Source: Victivallaceae bacterium (lineage in GTDB: Bacteria; Verrucomicrobiota; Lentisphaeria; Victivallales; Victivallaceae). From it: a DNA stretch of 64,000 bases. The position numbers and the translations under genes were made by a program. The stretch is taken from positions 1-64,000 of the forward strand of contig JAKSOF010000005.1 in the NCBI GenBank assembly GCA_024405735.1. The letters are read 5' to 3'. Every line of letters starts with the position of its first letter. Position 1 is the stretch's first letter. The notes below the pieces were generated by a model that worked only from the letters and a program-made list of their open reading frames with translations, did no database searches and had not been told where the DNA came from. This document shows, one piece after another, positions 42,621 through 51,281 of the stretch.

Positions 42621-44119
42621 TTCACCTCAAAGCCGATGGCTTTCAGATTCTTTTTGATCTGCACTTCGAGATCGTGTGATTGAGCGAAAAGTTCAAAGAG
42701 CTCGCCGGTCAGGCGGTTCATCTTGTCTTCGAAAGGTTCGCCGTCGTCCTGTTGCTCTTCGATGCCGACGTAGCGGCCCGGCGTGAGGATATAATCCTGT
42801 TTGGCGATCTCTTCGGTCGTGACAACTACACAGAAACCTTTTTTATCTTCCAGGGTTCCGGATTCATAGGTGTCGAAGGCTGCCGCGAGTTTAGTGATGT
42901 CTTCGTCGGTCAGCTGGCGCAGTTTCCGCGAAACCATCGACCCCATTTTGCGGGCGTCGATGAAACAGGTTTTTCCCTTCTGCTTTTTGTTTCGATCCAA
43001 AAACCACAACGATACCGGGATCTGAGTGGTGTAGAAAAGCTGCGTCGGCATCGCCACGATGCAGGAAACCAGATCGTCCTCGATGATCTTTCTGCGGATA
43101 TCCCCTTCGCCACCGGATTGTGACGACAACGAACCGTTGGCGAGCACCATGCCGATCTTTCCATTGGGCGCGAGGTGGTAGATCATATGCTGCAGCCATG
43201 CGAAGTTTGCGTTGCCGGCGGGCGGGACTCCGTACTTCCATCGCACGTCGTCACGCAATTTGTCGGCGCCCCAGTCGGAGAGGTTGAACGGCGGATTCGC
43301 CATGATGAAGTCCGCCCTCAGCGTCGGGTGGCAGTCGTCGTAAAAAGTGTCGGCATTATAGCGCCCCAGATCAGCTTCGATGCCCCGGATGGCAAGATTC
43401 ATCTGCGCCATCTTCCAGGTCGTCGGGTTGGAGTCCTGTCCGTACACCGAGATGTCGTTGATGCGCCCAGAGTGCTGCTCCACGAACTTCGCCGACTGCA
43501 CGAACATTCCGCCCGAACCGCAGCAGGGGTCATAAACCCGACCGTGATACGGTTTCAGAAATTCCACCAGTGTCCGCACCACGCACGCCGGGGTGAAGAA
43601 TTCGCCGCCCTTCTTGCCCTCCTGTTCGGCGAACTGCGCAAGGCAGTATTCATAGGTGCGCCCCAGTATGTCGCGGGAATCCCCCTGATTTTTCATCTTG
43701 ATATTGGTGAAGAGATCGACCACGTCACCCAAGCGGCGCTTGTCCAGTTCCGGGCGGGCAAAATTCTTCGGTAAAATCCCTTTGAGCCGGGTGTTCTCTT
43801 TTTCAATCAATAGCATCGCGTCATCAATTATCTTACCGATCTCCGGCGTGTGTGCCGCCTCCGCAATTTTCGCCCAGCGCGCATCTTCCGGCACGAAAAA
43901 CACGTTGCAGGAAGTGTATTCATCACGATCTTCCTCGAAGCCGTCGCCCTCCTTCTTCAATTCCTGATAACGGGCATCGAATTTATCCGAGATATACTTC
44001 AAAAAAATCAAGCCCAAAACGACTTGCTTATACTCCGATGCATCCAAGTTTCCACGTAAGATGCAAGCGGCATCCCAAATCTCTTTCTCAAATCCGATAT
44101 TCGCGGTATTTTCAGACAT
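42617..44119 (-). CDS. hsdM: Type I restriction-modification DNA methyltransferase
   Basis: HsdM is the adenine-N6 methyltransferase subunit. The 500 residues have an N-terminal helical domain (KEIWDAACILRGNLDASEYKQVVLGLIFLKYISDKFD), SAM-binding motif I YDPCCGSGGMF near residue 200 and catalytic motif IV MANPPFNLSDWG near 280. The GGEFFTP motif before motif I is typical. It is the first gene of the operon and has the host-like GC of about 57 percent by count on one 60-base line. The following genes drop to about 38 percent on a similar count. A strong promoter lies upstream. Confidence 0.97.
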   Translation of the reverse strand: MSENTANIGFEKEIWDAACILRGNLDASEYKQVVLGLIFLKYISDKFDARYQELKKEGDGFEEDRDEYTSCNVFFVPEDARWAKIAEAAHTPEIGKIIDDAMLLIEKENTRLKGILPKNFARPELDKRRLGDVVDLFTNIKMKNQGDSRDILGRTYEYCLAQFAEQEGKKGGEFFTPACVVRTLVEFLKPYHGRVYDPCCGSGGMFVQSAKFVEQHSGRINDISVYGQDSNPTTWKMAQMNLAIRGIEADLGRYNADTFYDDCHPTLRADFIMANPPFNLSDWGADKLRDDVRWKYGVPPAGNANFAWLQHMIYHLAPNGKIGMVLANGSLSSQSGGEGDIRRKIIEDDLVSCIVAMPTQLFYTTQIPVSLWFLDRNKKQKGKTCFIDARKMGSMVSRKLRQLTDEDITKLAAAFDTYESGTLEDKKGFCVVVTTEEIAKQDYILTPGRYVGIEEQQDDGEPFEDKMNRLTGELFELFAQSHDLEVQIKKNLKAIGFEVK

Positions 44120-44157
44120 CTTTCAAATTCCTACGCTTCAATCATCTGTTTGTGGAG

Positions 44158-44186
44158 AATATATAATTATTCTCACCTTTTTGCAA
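44158..44186 (-). promoter_or_regulatory. Promoter of the type I R-M operon
   Basis: Minus-strand TTGCAA (44181-44186), 17 bp, TATATT (44158-44163), about 40 bases before hsdM. Confidence 0.7.
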
Positions 44187-44284
44187 CTTAATTTTACCGT
44201 CTAAAACATAAATTTAGAATAAAAAGTGAAGATATTGCTTTTCGTTGTTTTCACTCGTGAAAGGAAATACTTTCGGAATTTGTT

Positions 44285-44312
44285 TTGATTTTTTATGAAA
44301 AACCCGTATATT
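44285..44312 (+). promoter_or_regulatory. Promoter of hydF
   Basis: TTGATT (44285-44290), 16 bp, TATATT (44307-44312). It supports the hydF start at 44333 and not the earlier ATGs, which would lie upstream of or at the transcription start. Confidence 0.6.
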
Positions 44313-44332
44313 ATGAAAAATGCGAGGTGGTT

Positions 44333-45544
44333 ATGGATGGGGTACCGAAATCTTTGCGGTTGCAGATCGCGCTCTTCGGCAGAGCCAATTGCGGCAAGTC
44401 GACGCTGATAAATAAAATTTCCGGTCAGGACGTTTCTATCGTTTCCCCTCAACCCGGTACCACCACCGACGTCGTCGAAAAAACGATGGAACTCCATCCC
44501 CTCGGCCCCGCCGTTTTTCTCGATACCGCCGGATTTGACGATGATTCCCCCCTCGGCGCCCTGCGCATCGAGCGCACCCGCAAAATTTTTCAACGCGCCG
44601 ACGTCGCCATCCTCGTTACTTCTCCCGGCATTTGGGGCGCGTCGGAAAAGGAAATCGTTGTCGCCGCAAAAGAGCACAAAATTCCTATTATCGTCATTAT
44701 CAACAAGTGTGACGAAGTTCCCCCTTCCCCCGATTTCTCAACTCTCATTCGCGCGGAAGGCATTTCGCAGATCATCCCCGTTTCCGCCCTTTATGACAAT
44801 CGCGACGCGATATTATCCGCGCTCAAAGCGGCATTGCTGGAAGTTGTACCCGATGATTTTCTCCAGAATCCGCCGCTGCTCCGCAATTTCATTACCCCCG
44901 GAAGTCTCGTCGTTCTCATCGTACCGATCGACATTCAAGCCCCGCGCGGCAGGTTGATTTTACCGCAAGTTCAGGCGATCCGCGACGCGCTCGACGGGGA
45001 TTCCGCCGTCATTGTCGTCAAGGAATCGCAATATGCCGAAACCCTCAAAAAGCTCAATGTTTCTCCCGATCTCGTCGTCTGCGACTCCCAGGTCGTCGAC
45101 TTCATGGTCGCCAACACGCCCCCGGAAATCCCCTGCACGACTTTTTCCATTCTCCTTGCCGCCGCCAAGGGCGATATTGCAATTCTTGCTTCCGGCGCCG
45201 AAAAGATCGATCAGCTTCAGGACGGCGACAGGATTTTAATTGCCGAAGCTTGCACGCATCACGCCACCTCCGACGACATCGGCCGCGTCAAAATCCCCCG
45301 GCTCATCCGCCAGAAAACCGGAAAAAATTTGGCATTCGACGTTTTTTCCGGTCACGACTTCCCGGAAAATCTCACCGACTACGCTCTCGTCATTCAATGT
45401 GGCGGCTGTATGATCGGTCGCCGCGAGATCCTTTCAAGGCTACAGACCGCACAAAAGTATCACGTCCCCATCACCAACTACGGCATGGCGATTTCCGCTT
45501 GTCGCGGCGTTTTACCGCGCGTAATGAGCGTTTTTAAGAAGTGA
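44333..45544 (+). CDS. hydF: [FeFe]-hydrogenase H-cluster maturation GTPase HydF
   Basis: HydF is the scaffold and GTPase on which HydE and HydG build the 2Fe subcluster of [FeFe]-hydrogenase. The 403 residues match. The GTPase domain has FGRANCGKST, DTAGFDD and NKCDE. The C-terminal cluster-binding domain has the CTHH start and the later CGGCM pair (the CxH...CxxC iron-sulfur ligands). The start at 44333 has a GAGGTGG site. The hydrogenase and HydE/HydG are not in the window. Its presence implies a strictly anaerobic hydrogen metabolism. Codon use differs a little from neighbours, with more pyrimidine-ending codons. Confidence 0.95.
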   Translation: MDGVPKSLRLQIALFGRANCGKSTLINKISGQDVSIVSPQPGTTTDVVEKTMELHPLGPAVFLDTAGFDDDSPLGALRIERTRKIFQRADVAILVTSPGIWGASEKEIVVAAKEHKIPIIVIINKCDEVPPSPDFSTLIRAEGISQIIPVSALYDNRDAILSALKAALLEVVPDDFLQNPPLLRNFITPGSLVVLIVPIDIQAPRGRLILPQVQAIRDALDGDSAVIVVKESQYAETLKKLNVSPDLVVCDSQVVDFMVANTPPEIPCTTFSILLAAAKGDIAILASGAEKIDQLQDGDRILIAEACTHHATSDDIGRVKIPRLIRQKTGKNLAFDVFSGHDFPENLTDYALVIQCGGCMIGRREILSRLQTAQKYHVPITNYGMAISACRGVLPRVMSVFKK

Positions 45545-45560
45545 ATTTGCCGGATGGGAA

Positions 45561-45589
45561 CAAGAGGGCGCTCACGCCGCGCCCTCTTG
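45561..45589. repeat. Inverted repeat after hydF
   Basis: An 11-bp perfect stem with a 7-base loop lies 16 bases past the hydF stop. No T-run follows, so it is at best an imperfect terminator or a 3'-end stabiliser. Confidence 0.6.
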
Positions 45590-45919
45590 ACTCCCCAAGC
45601 GCCCGCCACAGGCGGGAATCTGTACCTGCCGCAGATATTTGCGGACTGATGTTTTGTTCGCGCTCTAAACGAACACCCCCGCAAATCTCCGCGGTCTCGT
45701 CTGTTTGTTACTGCAAACAGGACGGGCGTCCCACGCGGGCTAATGCTACGCTTTACGCTCCGCCCGCCCGACTGCCCGATGTGCACACCTCACACGCCAA
45801 TGTTTCCCTCGTCCTGCCGGACGAAATGAAGAACCGCATACATTTTAATTGCCGTCGGATGCGAGGCGGTTGCCGCCGCCTGTCCTCCAAAGCTCGCAGA
45901 GCGACGGAGGATCACGAAC

Positions 45920-45941
45920 TGCGCAGGAGATTTTAAGGGGG
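45920..45941. repeat. 22-bp direct repeat, copy 1
   Basis: Starts TGCGCAGGAGATTTTAAGGG and is identical to 46092-46113. The two copies bracket the tightest group of mini-hairpins (start to start 172 bases). Confidence 0.85.
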
Positions 45942-46091
45942 CATGGGGGATTTTTAACAAAAAGTAAAAACTACCATACGCGAAGCCGCGAGTACCGGAG
46001 GTGCGAAGCACCGAGGAACGGATGCGCGAAAGCGCGGGGGTTCCCCCGAAAATCGACCGTAGCCGCGAAGCGGGGCGCACCCTCTCACGGG

Positions 46092-46113
46092 TGCGCAGGA
46101 GATTTTAAGGGGG
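46092..46113. repeat. 22-bp direct repeat, copy 2
   Basis: Identical to 45920-45941. It ends one base before the -35 box of the hom promoter, so the repeat element forms the promoter's upstream boundary. Confidence 0.85.
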
Positions 46114-46114
46114 A

Positions 46115-46143
46115 TTGACGCGCGCGCGTTATGGTGCTATATT
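46115..46143 (+). promoter_or_regulatory. Promoter of the hom-ask-proS-nifU-prfB-pfk-fucosidase run
   Basis: TTGACG (46115-46120), 17 bp, TATATT (46138-46143), about 50 bases before hom. No other clear promoter interrupts the next 9 kb. Confidence 0.75.
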
Positions 46144-46195
46144 ATAAGATAAGCAATTCGTATTTTACTGCCTAAATTCAAAGTCAGAGGAAATT

Positions 46196-47482
46196 ATGAA
46201 AGAAATCAAAGTCAGTATCATCGGATTCGGCACCGTCGGCGCCGGCGTCGCGGACATTCTGGTCAAAAACGCCGAATTGATGGCCATTCGCACCGGAGTG
46301 AAGCTCAAGCTCGAAAAAATCGCCGACCTCGACATCGTCCGCGACCGCGGCGTCAAGGTTCCCGAAGGCGTACTCACCACCGACTGCAATCAGGCGATCG
46401 CGGCGGCGGACGTCGTCGTCGAATTGATCGGCGGCACCACGTTTGCCAAAAAGGTCATTCTCGACGCCCTTAATGCCGGAAAAAGCGTCGTCACCGCCAA
46501 CAAGGCGTTGCTTGCGCATCACGGCGCGGAACTTTTTGCCGCGGCGGAAAAAAATCACGTCGATCTCTTTTATGAAGCGAGTGTCGGCGGCGGCATTCCG
46601 ATCCTGAAATCGCTCCGCGAAGGTCTTGCCGCCAACCGCATCGGCCGCATTTGCGGCATTCTCAACGGCACCTGCAATTACATTCTGACCCGCATGGAGC
46701 GCGAGCACGCCGAATTCGACGCCGTTCTCGCCGATGCCCAGAAGCTCGGTTATGCCGAAGCCAATCCGTCGCTCGACATCGACGGTTTCGACACCGCCCA
46801 CAAGACGGCGATCCTCGCTTCGCTCGCCTACGGTCAATGGTTCGCCGCCGATGACGTTCACGTCGAAGGCATCCGCGATCTCGACAGCCGCGACATCGCC
46901 AACGCCGACGAGCTCGGCTACCGCGTGAAGTTGCTCGGCATCATCAAAAACAACAACGGCGCCGTCGAAATGCGCGTACATCCGACGCTCGTCCCCAAAA
47001 AGGCGATGCTCGCCAACATTTCCGATGTTTTCAACGGCGTGATGGTCGAGGGCGACATGGTCGGCCGCACTCTTTTCTACGGTCGCGGCGCGGGGCGCGC
47101 GGCGACGGCGAGCGCGGTGGTCGCCGATCTCGTCGACATCGGCCGCAACATTCTGACCGGCTCCGTCCGCCGTCTCCCCGCATTCACCGAGGGAAAACTT
47201 TTTGACCGGCTCGCTTCGATGGAGGAGATCGTTTCGCGTTATTATCTGCGTTTCACGGTCAGCGACGAACCCGGTGTGGTCGCCAGCGTTTCGCAGATCC
47301 TCGCCTCGCACAAGATCAACCTCGCGAGCGTCATTCAGCCGGAAAACAGCACGAAATGCGCCGAGCTGGTCGTGTTGACGCATCCCGCCAGCGAAAAATC
47401 CGTCACCAAGGCGCTCGACGAGATCAGCGTGTTGCCTTTCAACCTCTCCCCGGTGCGCAAACTCCGCATCGAGGAATTTTAA
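46196..47482 (+). CDS. hom: Homoserine dehydrogenase
   Basis: The enzyme reduces aspartate semialdehyde to homoserine for threonine and methionine synthesis. The 428 residues include the NAD(P) fold IGFGTVGAGVADIL at the start, TANKALLAHHG, the substrate signature YEASVGGGIPILKSL near 125-140 with catalytic Lys, and GILNGTCNYILTRM. A C-terminal ACT domain (RFTVSDEPGVVASVSQILASHKINLASVIQ) suggests feedback control by threonine. It is monofunctional, with aspartate kinase as a separate gene 18 bases downstream. Confidence 0.97.
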   Translation: MKEIKVSIIGFGTVGAGVADILVKNAELMAIRTGVKLKLEKIADLDIVRDRGVKVPEGVLTTDCNQAIAAADVVVELIGGTTFAKKVILDALNAGKSVVTANKALLAHHGAELFAAAEKNHVDLFYEASVGGGIPILKSLREGLAANRIGRICGILNGTCNYILTRMEREHAEFDAVLADAQKLGYAEANPSLDIDGFDTAHKTAILASLAYGQWFAADDVHVEGIRDLDSRDIANADELGYRVKLLGIIKNNNGAVEMRVHPTLVPKKAMLANISDVFNGVMVEGDMVGRTLFYGRGAGRAATASAVVADLVDIGRNILTGSVRRLPAFTEGKLFDRLASMEEIVSRYYLRFTVSDEPGVVASVSQILASHKINLASVIQPENSTKCAELVVLTHPASEKSVTKALDEISVLPFNLSPVRKLRIEEF

Positions 47483-47500
47483 TTTCGGGAAATTCGGACT

Positions 47501-48910
47501 ATGGGAATCCACACCGTAGAAAAAATCGGCGGCACCAGTATGAGCCGCTTCGGCGAACTGCTCGACAACATCTTTATCGGCAAGCGCACGAAGCAGGAAT
47601 TGTACAACCGCATTTTCATCGTTTCCGCCTATGGCGGCGTCACCAATTTACTGCTGGAAAACAAAAAGACCGGCGACCCCGGCATTTACGGGAGTTTCGC
47701 CGCCGGAAACAACCGCGAGTGGCAGGAAAAACTCGATGCGACGACGGCTTTCATGATCGCCCTCAACCGTTCGTTTGAAAAGATCGGGCTCGATCAGGCG
47801 CGCGCCGACGCCTTTGTCAACGAGCGGATGACGGGGATCCGCAACTGTCTGCTCAACTTGATGCAGTTGCGCAGTTTCGGGCACTTCAACAAGGAGAGTT
47901 ATCTCCCCGCCGCCCGCGAACTTTTGAGCAGTGTCGGCGAAGCGCACAGCGCATTCAACTCCGCTTTGATCCTGCAATCGCACGGCGTCAACGCCGTTTT
48001 CGTCGATCTTTCCGGGTGGAAAGATCAGGAGACCGGCACGATGGAGGAAACCATCCGATCCCACCTCAAGGATCTGGATTTTTCCAAGTGCATGCCGATC
48101 GTCACCGGATATGCCAAATGCGCCGGCGGCGTGATGGCGAAATTCGACCGCGGTTACAGCGAGATCACGTTCAGCAAGCTCGCGGTCGTCACCGGGGCGC
48201 GCGAGGGAATCATTCACAAGGAATTCCACCTCTCGACCGGCGACCCCAAACTGATCGGCATCGACAAGGTGCGGCAGATCGGTCATACCAATTTCGACAT
48301 CGCCGATCAGCTTTCGGATATGGCGATGGAAGCGATCCATCCGATGGCGTCCAAGGCGATGGAGCGCAATCACATTCCGATCCGCGTGGACAACGCCTTT
48401 GACCCGGGCAATCCCGGCACGCTGATCTCGGGCGACTACGTTTCGCCGACGCCGCGCGTCGATATGATCTGCGGCCGCAAGGATCTGGTCGCCGTCGAAG
48501 TTTTCGACCCCGAAATGGTCGGCGCGGTCGGTTACGACTACCGTCTGCTCGGCGTTTTCGCGCGGCACAAGGTGGTCTACATCGCCAAAAACACCAACGC
48601 CAACACGATCACGCACTATGTGCCGCAAAAGAGCGCGCATTTGCAGGAAATGATCGACGATCTCGCCGCGGAACTGCCCAGCGCGCACGTCAAGACCTGT
48701 CCGATCGCGATCGTTTCGGTGCTCGGCAGCAATATGAAATTCCCCGGTTTCCTGTCGCGGGCGGCGCAAGCGCTCGCCGGTGTCGGGATCAACATTCTCG
48801 CGCTCGACCAGTCGATGCGCCAGGTCAATATGCAGTTCATCATCGAGCGCGAAAACTTCGATGCGGCGATCAAGGCGCTGCACCGGGAATTCGTCGAGCG
48901 CGAAGCGTAA
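47501..48910 (+). CDS. ask: Aspartate kinase, ectoine-type (Ask_Ect-like) subgroup
   Basis: Aspartate kinase phosphorylates aspartate, the first step to lysine, threonine and methionine. The 469 residues begin HTVEKIGGTSMSRF, the pattern of the aspartokinase branch first noted with ectoine genes, distinct from the KFGGTSV start of standard LysC. The kinase body has IVTGYAKCAGGVMAKFDRGYSE and a C-terminal pair of ACT domains (VGAVGYDYRLLGVFARHKV, CPIAIVSVLGSNMKFPGFLSRAAQAL). No ectoine genes are nearby. Pairing with hom suggests it is the general or threonine-branch enzyme here. Confidence 0.92.
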   Translation: MGIHTVEKIGGTSMSRFGELLDNIFIGKRTKQELYNRIFIVSAYGGVTNLLLENKKTGDPGIYGSFAAGNNREWQEKLDATTAFMIALNRSFEKIGLDQARADAFVNERMTGIRNCLLNLMQLRSFGHFNKESYLPAARELLSSVGEAHSAFNSALILQSHGVNAVFVDLSGWKDQETGTMEETIRSHLKDLDFSKCMPIVTGYAKCAGGVMAKFDRGYSEITFSKLAVVTGAREGIIHKEFHLSTGDPKLIGIDKVRQIGHTNFDIADQLSDMAMEAIHPMASKAMERNHIPIRVDNAFDPGNPGTLISGDYVSPTPRVDMICGRKDLVAVEVFDPEMVGAVGYDYRLLGVFARHKVVYIAKNTNANTITHYVPQKSAHLQEMIDDLAAELPSAHVKTCPIAIVSVLGSNMKFPGFLSRAAQALAGVGINILALDQSMRQVNMQFIIERENFDAAIKALHREFVEREA

Positions 48911-48929
48911 TTTTGAAGGATCTCAGATT

Positions 48930-50663
48930 ATGAAAATGAGTCAAATGGTCGGGCGCCGCCTCAAGGAAGTGCCCAAGGACGCCAAAACAAGAAGTCACCA
49001 GTTTCTGATCCGCGGCGGTTACATCCGTCCGGTTTCGGCGGGGATCTATTCGATCCTGCCGCTTGGCAAGCGCGTCATCGACAAGATCGAAAAGATCATC
49101 CGCGAGGAAATGAATAAGATCGAGGGGCAGGAAATTTTAATGCCGGTCGTCCTCCCCGCCGAATTGTGGCAGGAATCGGGCAGATATGAAACCGTCGGCG
49201 CCGAATTGCTCCGCTTCAGCGACCGCAACGACAAGCCGATGCTGCTTGCGATGACGCACGAGGAGTGTGTCACGGCGCTCGTGCGCACCGAGGTCACAAG
49301 TTACAAGCAGTTGCCGGTGATGCTCTATCAATTGCAGACGAAATACCGCGACGAGGCGCGGCCGCGCGCCGGATTGATCCGCACCCGCGAATTCACGATG
49401 AAAGACGCGTACAGTTTCCACGTCGATCAGGCGGACTTGGAAAAATACTATCTCCGCGCTCACGCCGCGTACGAAAAGATCTTTCACCGCATCGGTCTGG
49501 ACAACGTCTTGAGCATCGAATCCAACTCCGGGATGATGGGCGGCAAAGTTTCGCACGAATTCATGGCGATCTGCGAATGCGGCGAAGACACGATCTTCGC
49601 TTCGCCCGACCGCAGTTACCGCGCCAACCGCGAGATCGCCGTCGCCGCGTGGAAGTTCGACAAAAAGCCGATGCTCCCGCTGGAAAAGGTGCCGACTCCC
49701 CACAGCAAGACGATCGAAGAAGTCGCTCAACTGCTCAACGTCAAACCGGAAGAAACGGCAAAGGCGGTCTTTTATCAGGATCTGCGCGACAATTCGCTGA
49801 TTTTCGCCGTCGTCCGCGGCGATTTTGAAGTCAACGAAACGAAACTTGCCAATTTGCTTCAGGTGCCGGAATTCAAGTTCGCCGACGACGAGGCGATCCT
49901 CGCCGCCGGAGCGGTGCCCGGTTTCGCCGGGCCTTGCGGCATCGACGGCAAAAAAGTCCGGATCGTCCTCGACCGCAGCGCCGCCGAAAGCAGCAATCTG
50001 GTGACCGGCGCCAACGAGGAGGGATTCCACTTCAAAAACTTCAATGCCGAACGCGACCTCGCCGGAGTCGACTACGTCGTCGGCGACATCGTCTGCGTGC
50101 GAGCGGGCGACCCCTGCCCGAAAACGGGCGAACCCCTTGAAATGATGCGCGGCATCGAAGTCGGCAACATTTTTCAGCTCGGCACGAAGTATTCCGACAG
50201 TATGAACTGCAATTATCTTGACCGCGACGGCAAAAGTCATCCGATGGTGATGGGCTGTTACGGCATCGGCGTCGGTCGCGCGATGGCTTCGGTCATCGAA
50301 TTTTCCGCCGACGACTGGGGGCCGATCTGGCCGATGTCGATCTCCCCGTATCAGGTCGAGATCTGCGCGCTCGACCCGCAGAAACCGGGCGTCCGCGAAG
50401 CCGCCGAAAAACTTTATCGGGAGTTGCTCGACCTCGGCGTCGAAGTTCTTTTCGACGACCGCGGCGAAAAAGCGGGCTCGATGTTCAGCGACGCCGATTT
50501 GATCGGAATTCCGTTGCGGTTGATCGTTTCGCCCAAGACGCTCGCGGAAAATCAGGCGGAATACAAGCACCGCGGCAGCAAGGATGCGGCAAAACTTTCT
50601 CTTCAGGAAGCGGCGGAAACCGTCGCCGCCGAAGTGAAGAAAATGCTCGCCAAATATCTCTGA
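48930..50663 (+). CDS. proS: Prolyl-tRNA synthetase (bacterial type with editing domain)
   Basis: ProRS charges tRNA-Pro. The 577 residues are typical of the bacterial form with an inserted YbaK-like editing domain. Class II motif 1 is around RRLKEVPKDAKTRSHQFLIRGGYI, motif 2 in YRDEARPRAGLIRTREFTMKDAYSF, and motif 3 in GCYGIGVGRAM. The editing domain contains KAVFYQDLRDN and the invariant Lys-bearing region. The C-terminal anticodon domain ends with LFDDRGEKAGSMFSDADLIGIPLRL. The start at 48930 has a GAAGGA site; upstream in-frame ATGs lie in the ask gene. Confidence 0.97.
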   Translation: MKMSQMVGRRLKEVPKDAKTRSHQFLIRGGYIRPVSAGIYSILPLGKRVIDKIEKIIREEMNKIEGQEILMPVVLPAELWQESGRYETVGAELLRFSDRNDKPMLLAMTHEECVTALVRTEVTSYKQLPVMLYQLQTKYRDEARPRAGLIRTREFTMKDAYSFHVDQADLEKYYLRAHAAYEKIFHRIGLDNVLSIESNSGMMGGKVSHEFMAICECGEDTIFASPDRSYRANREIAVAAWKFDKKPMLPLEKVPTPHSKTIEEVAQLLNVKPEETAKAVFYQDLRDNSLIFAVVRGDFEVNETKLANLLQVPEFKFADDEAILAAGAVPGFAGPCGIDGKKVRIVLDRSAAESSNLVTGANEEGFHFKNFNAERDLAGVDYVVGDIVCVRAGDPCPKTGEPLEMMRGIEVGNIFQLGTKYSDSMNCNYLDRDGKSHPMVMGCYGIGVGRAMASVIEFSADDWGPIWPMSISPYQVEICALDPQKPGVREAAEKLYRELLDLGVEVLFDDRGEKAGSMFSDADLIGIPLRLIVSPKTLAENQAEYKHRGSKDAAKLSLQEAAETVAAEVKKMLAKYL

Positions 50664-50684
50664 TTCGACAAGGAGAAAAAAGAT

Positions 50685-51281
50685 ATGTGGAACTATTCGG
50701 AAAAAGTGATGGATCACTTTATGAATCCACGCAATATCGGGGAAGTGGAAAATCCCGACGGCACGGGGGAAGTCGGCAACGCCGCCTGCGGCGACGCGCT
50801 GAAACTCACCTTTAAACTGGACAAGGACGGCAAAATCGCCGACGTCAAATTCAAGACTTTCGGCTGTGCGAGCGCGATCGCGTCGAGTTCGATGCTGACC
50901 GAACTCGTCAAGGGCAAAACGCTCGACGAAGCGCAGAAAATCACCAATCAGGACATCGCCGACGCGCTCGGCGGTCTTCCCGAAGCGAAAATGCACTGCT
51001 CCGTGATGGGCATGGAGGCGCTTCAGGCGGCGATCGCCGATTACCGCGGCGAAGCCAATCCCTTTGAAAAGGATTCCGATCACGAGGGCAAGATCGTCTG
51101 TCACTGTTTCGGCGTGACCGACGTCAAGATCCTCAAAGTCGCCAAGGAAAACAATCTCCACCAGGCATCTGAAGTCACCAACTACTGCAAAGCGGGCGGC
51201 GCCTGCGGCAGTTGTCTCGGGACGATTCAGCGTCTGCTCGATGATATGTGGCGTCTGGAGCAAGCCAAGCATGACCATTGA
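50685..51281 (+). CDS. nifU: NifU-type iron-sulfur scaffold (IscU domain plus BFD-like [2Fe-2S] domain)
   Basis: A 198-residue scaffold for iron-sulfur cluster assembly. Residues 1-125 are an IscU/NifU-N domain with the three cluster cysteines (ACGDALKL, FGCASAIASSSM, MHCSVMG). Residues 140-190 form a bacterioferritin-associated-ferredoxin-like [2Fe-2S] domain (VCHCFGVTD, then CKAGGACGSC). The C-terminal Nfu domain of classical NifU is absent. The cysteine desulfurase NifS is not adjacent. It probably supplies clusters for enzymes such as hydrogenase and is not evidence for nitrogen fixation. The stop overlaps prfB. Confidence 0.92.
   Translation: MWNYSEKVMDHFMNPRNIGEVENPDGTGEVGNAACGDALKLTFKLDKDGKIADVKFKTFGCASAIASSSMLTELVKGKTLDEAQKITNQDIADALGGLPEAKMHCSVMGMEALQAAIADYRGEANPFEKDSDHEGKIVCHCFGVTDVKILKVAKENNLHQASEVTNYCKAGGACGSCLGTIQRLLDDMWRLEQAKHDH

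Larger units (their letters stand above)
45545..46114. repeat. Hairpin-rich, possibly dispersed repeat region between hydF and hom
   Basis: About 570 bases hold at least twelve short perfect or near-perfect hairpins, for example arms at 45561-45571/45579-45589, 45602-45607/45611-45616, 45701-45707/45714-45720, 46000-46004/46008-46012, 46063-46066/46070-46073 and 46075-46082/46089-46096. Several have GAA or GAAA loops on GC stems. An exact 22-bp sequence occurs twice in direct orientation (45920-45941 and 46092-46113). Open frames here look accidental. It resembles REP/MITE-like or structured-RNA DNA rather than coding sequence. Confidence 0.7.

Noticed and set aside
45541-46118. Several 90-130 codon frames between hydF and hom
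   Set aside because: They run through hairpin-rich repeat DNA on both strands, have Arg/Ser/Pro-rich nonsense composition and no ribosome sites.
49137-51278. 713-codon minus-strand frame opposite proS and nifU
   Set aside because: A shadow of two clear genes, rich in Arg, Asp, Val and His as expected of an antisense frame.
50685-51281. Nitrogen-fixation function from the NifU-like gene
   Set aside because: The C-terminal Nfu domain and all nif neighbours are missing; general iron-sulfur assembly is the simpler role.
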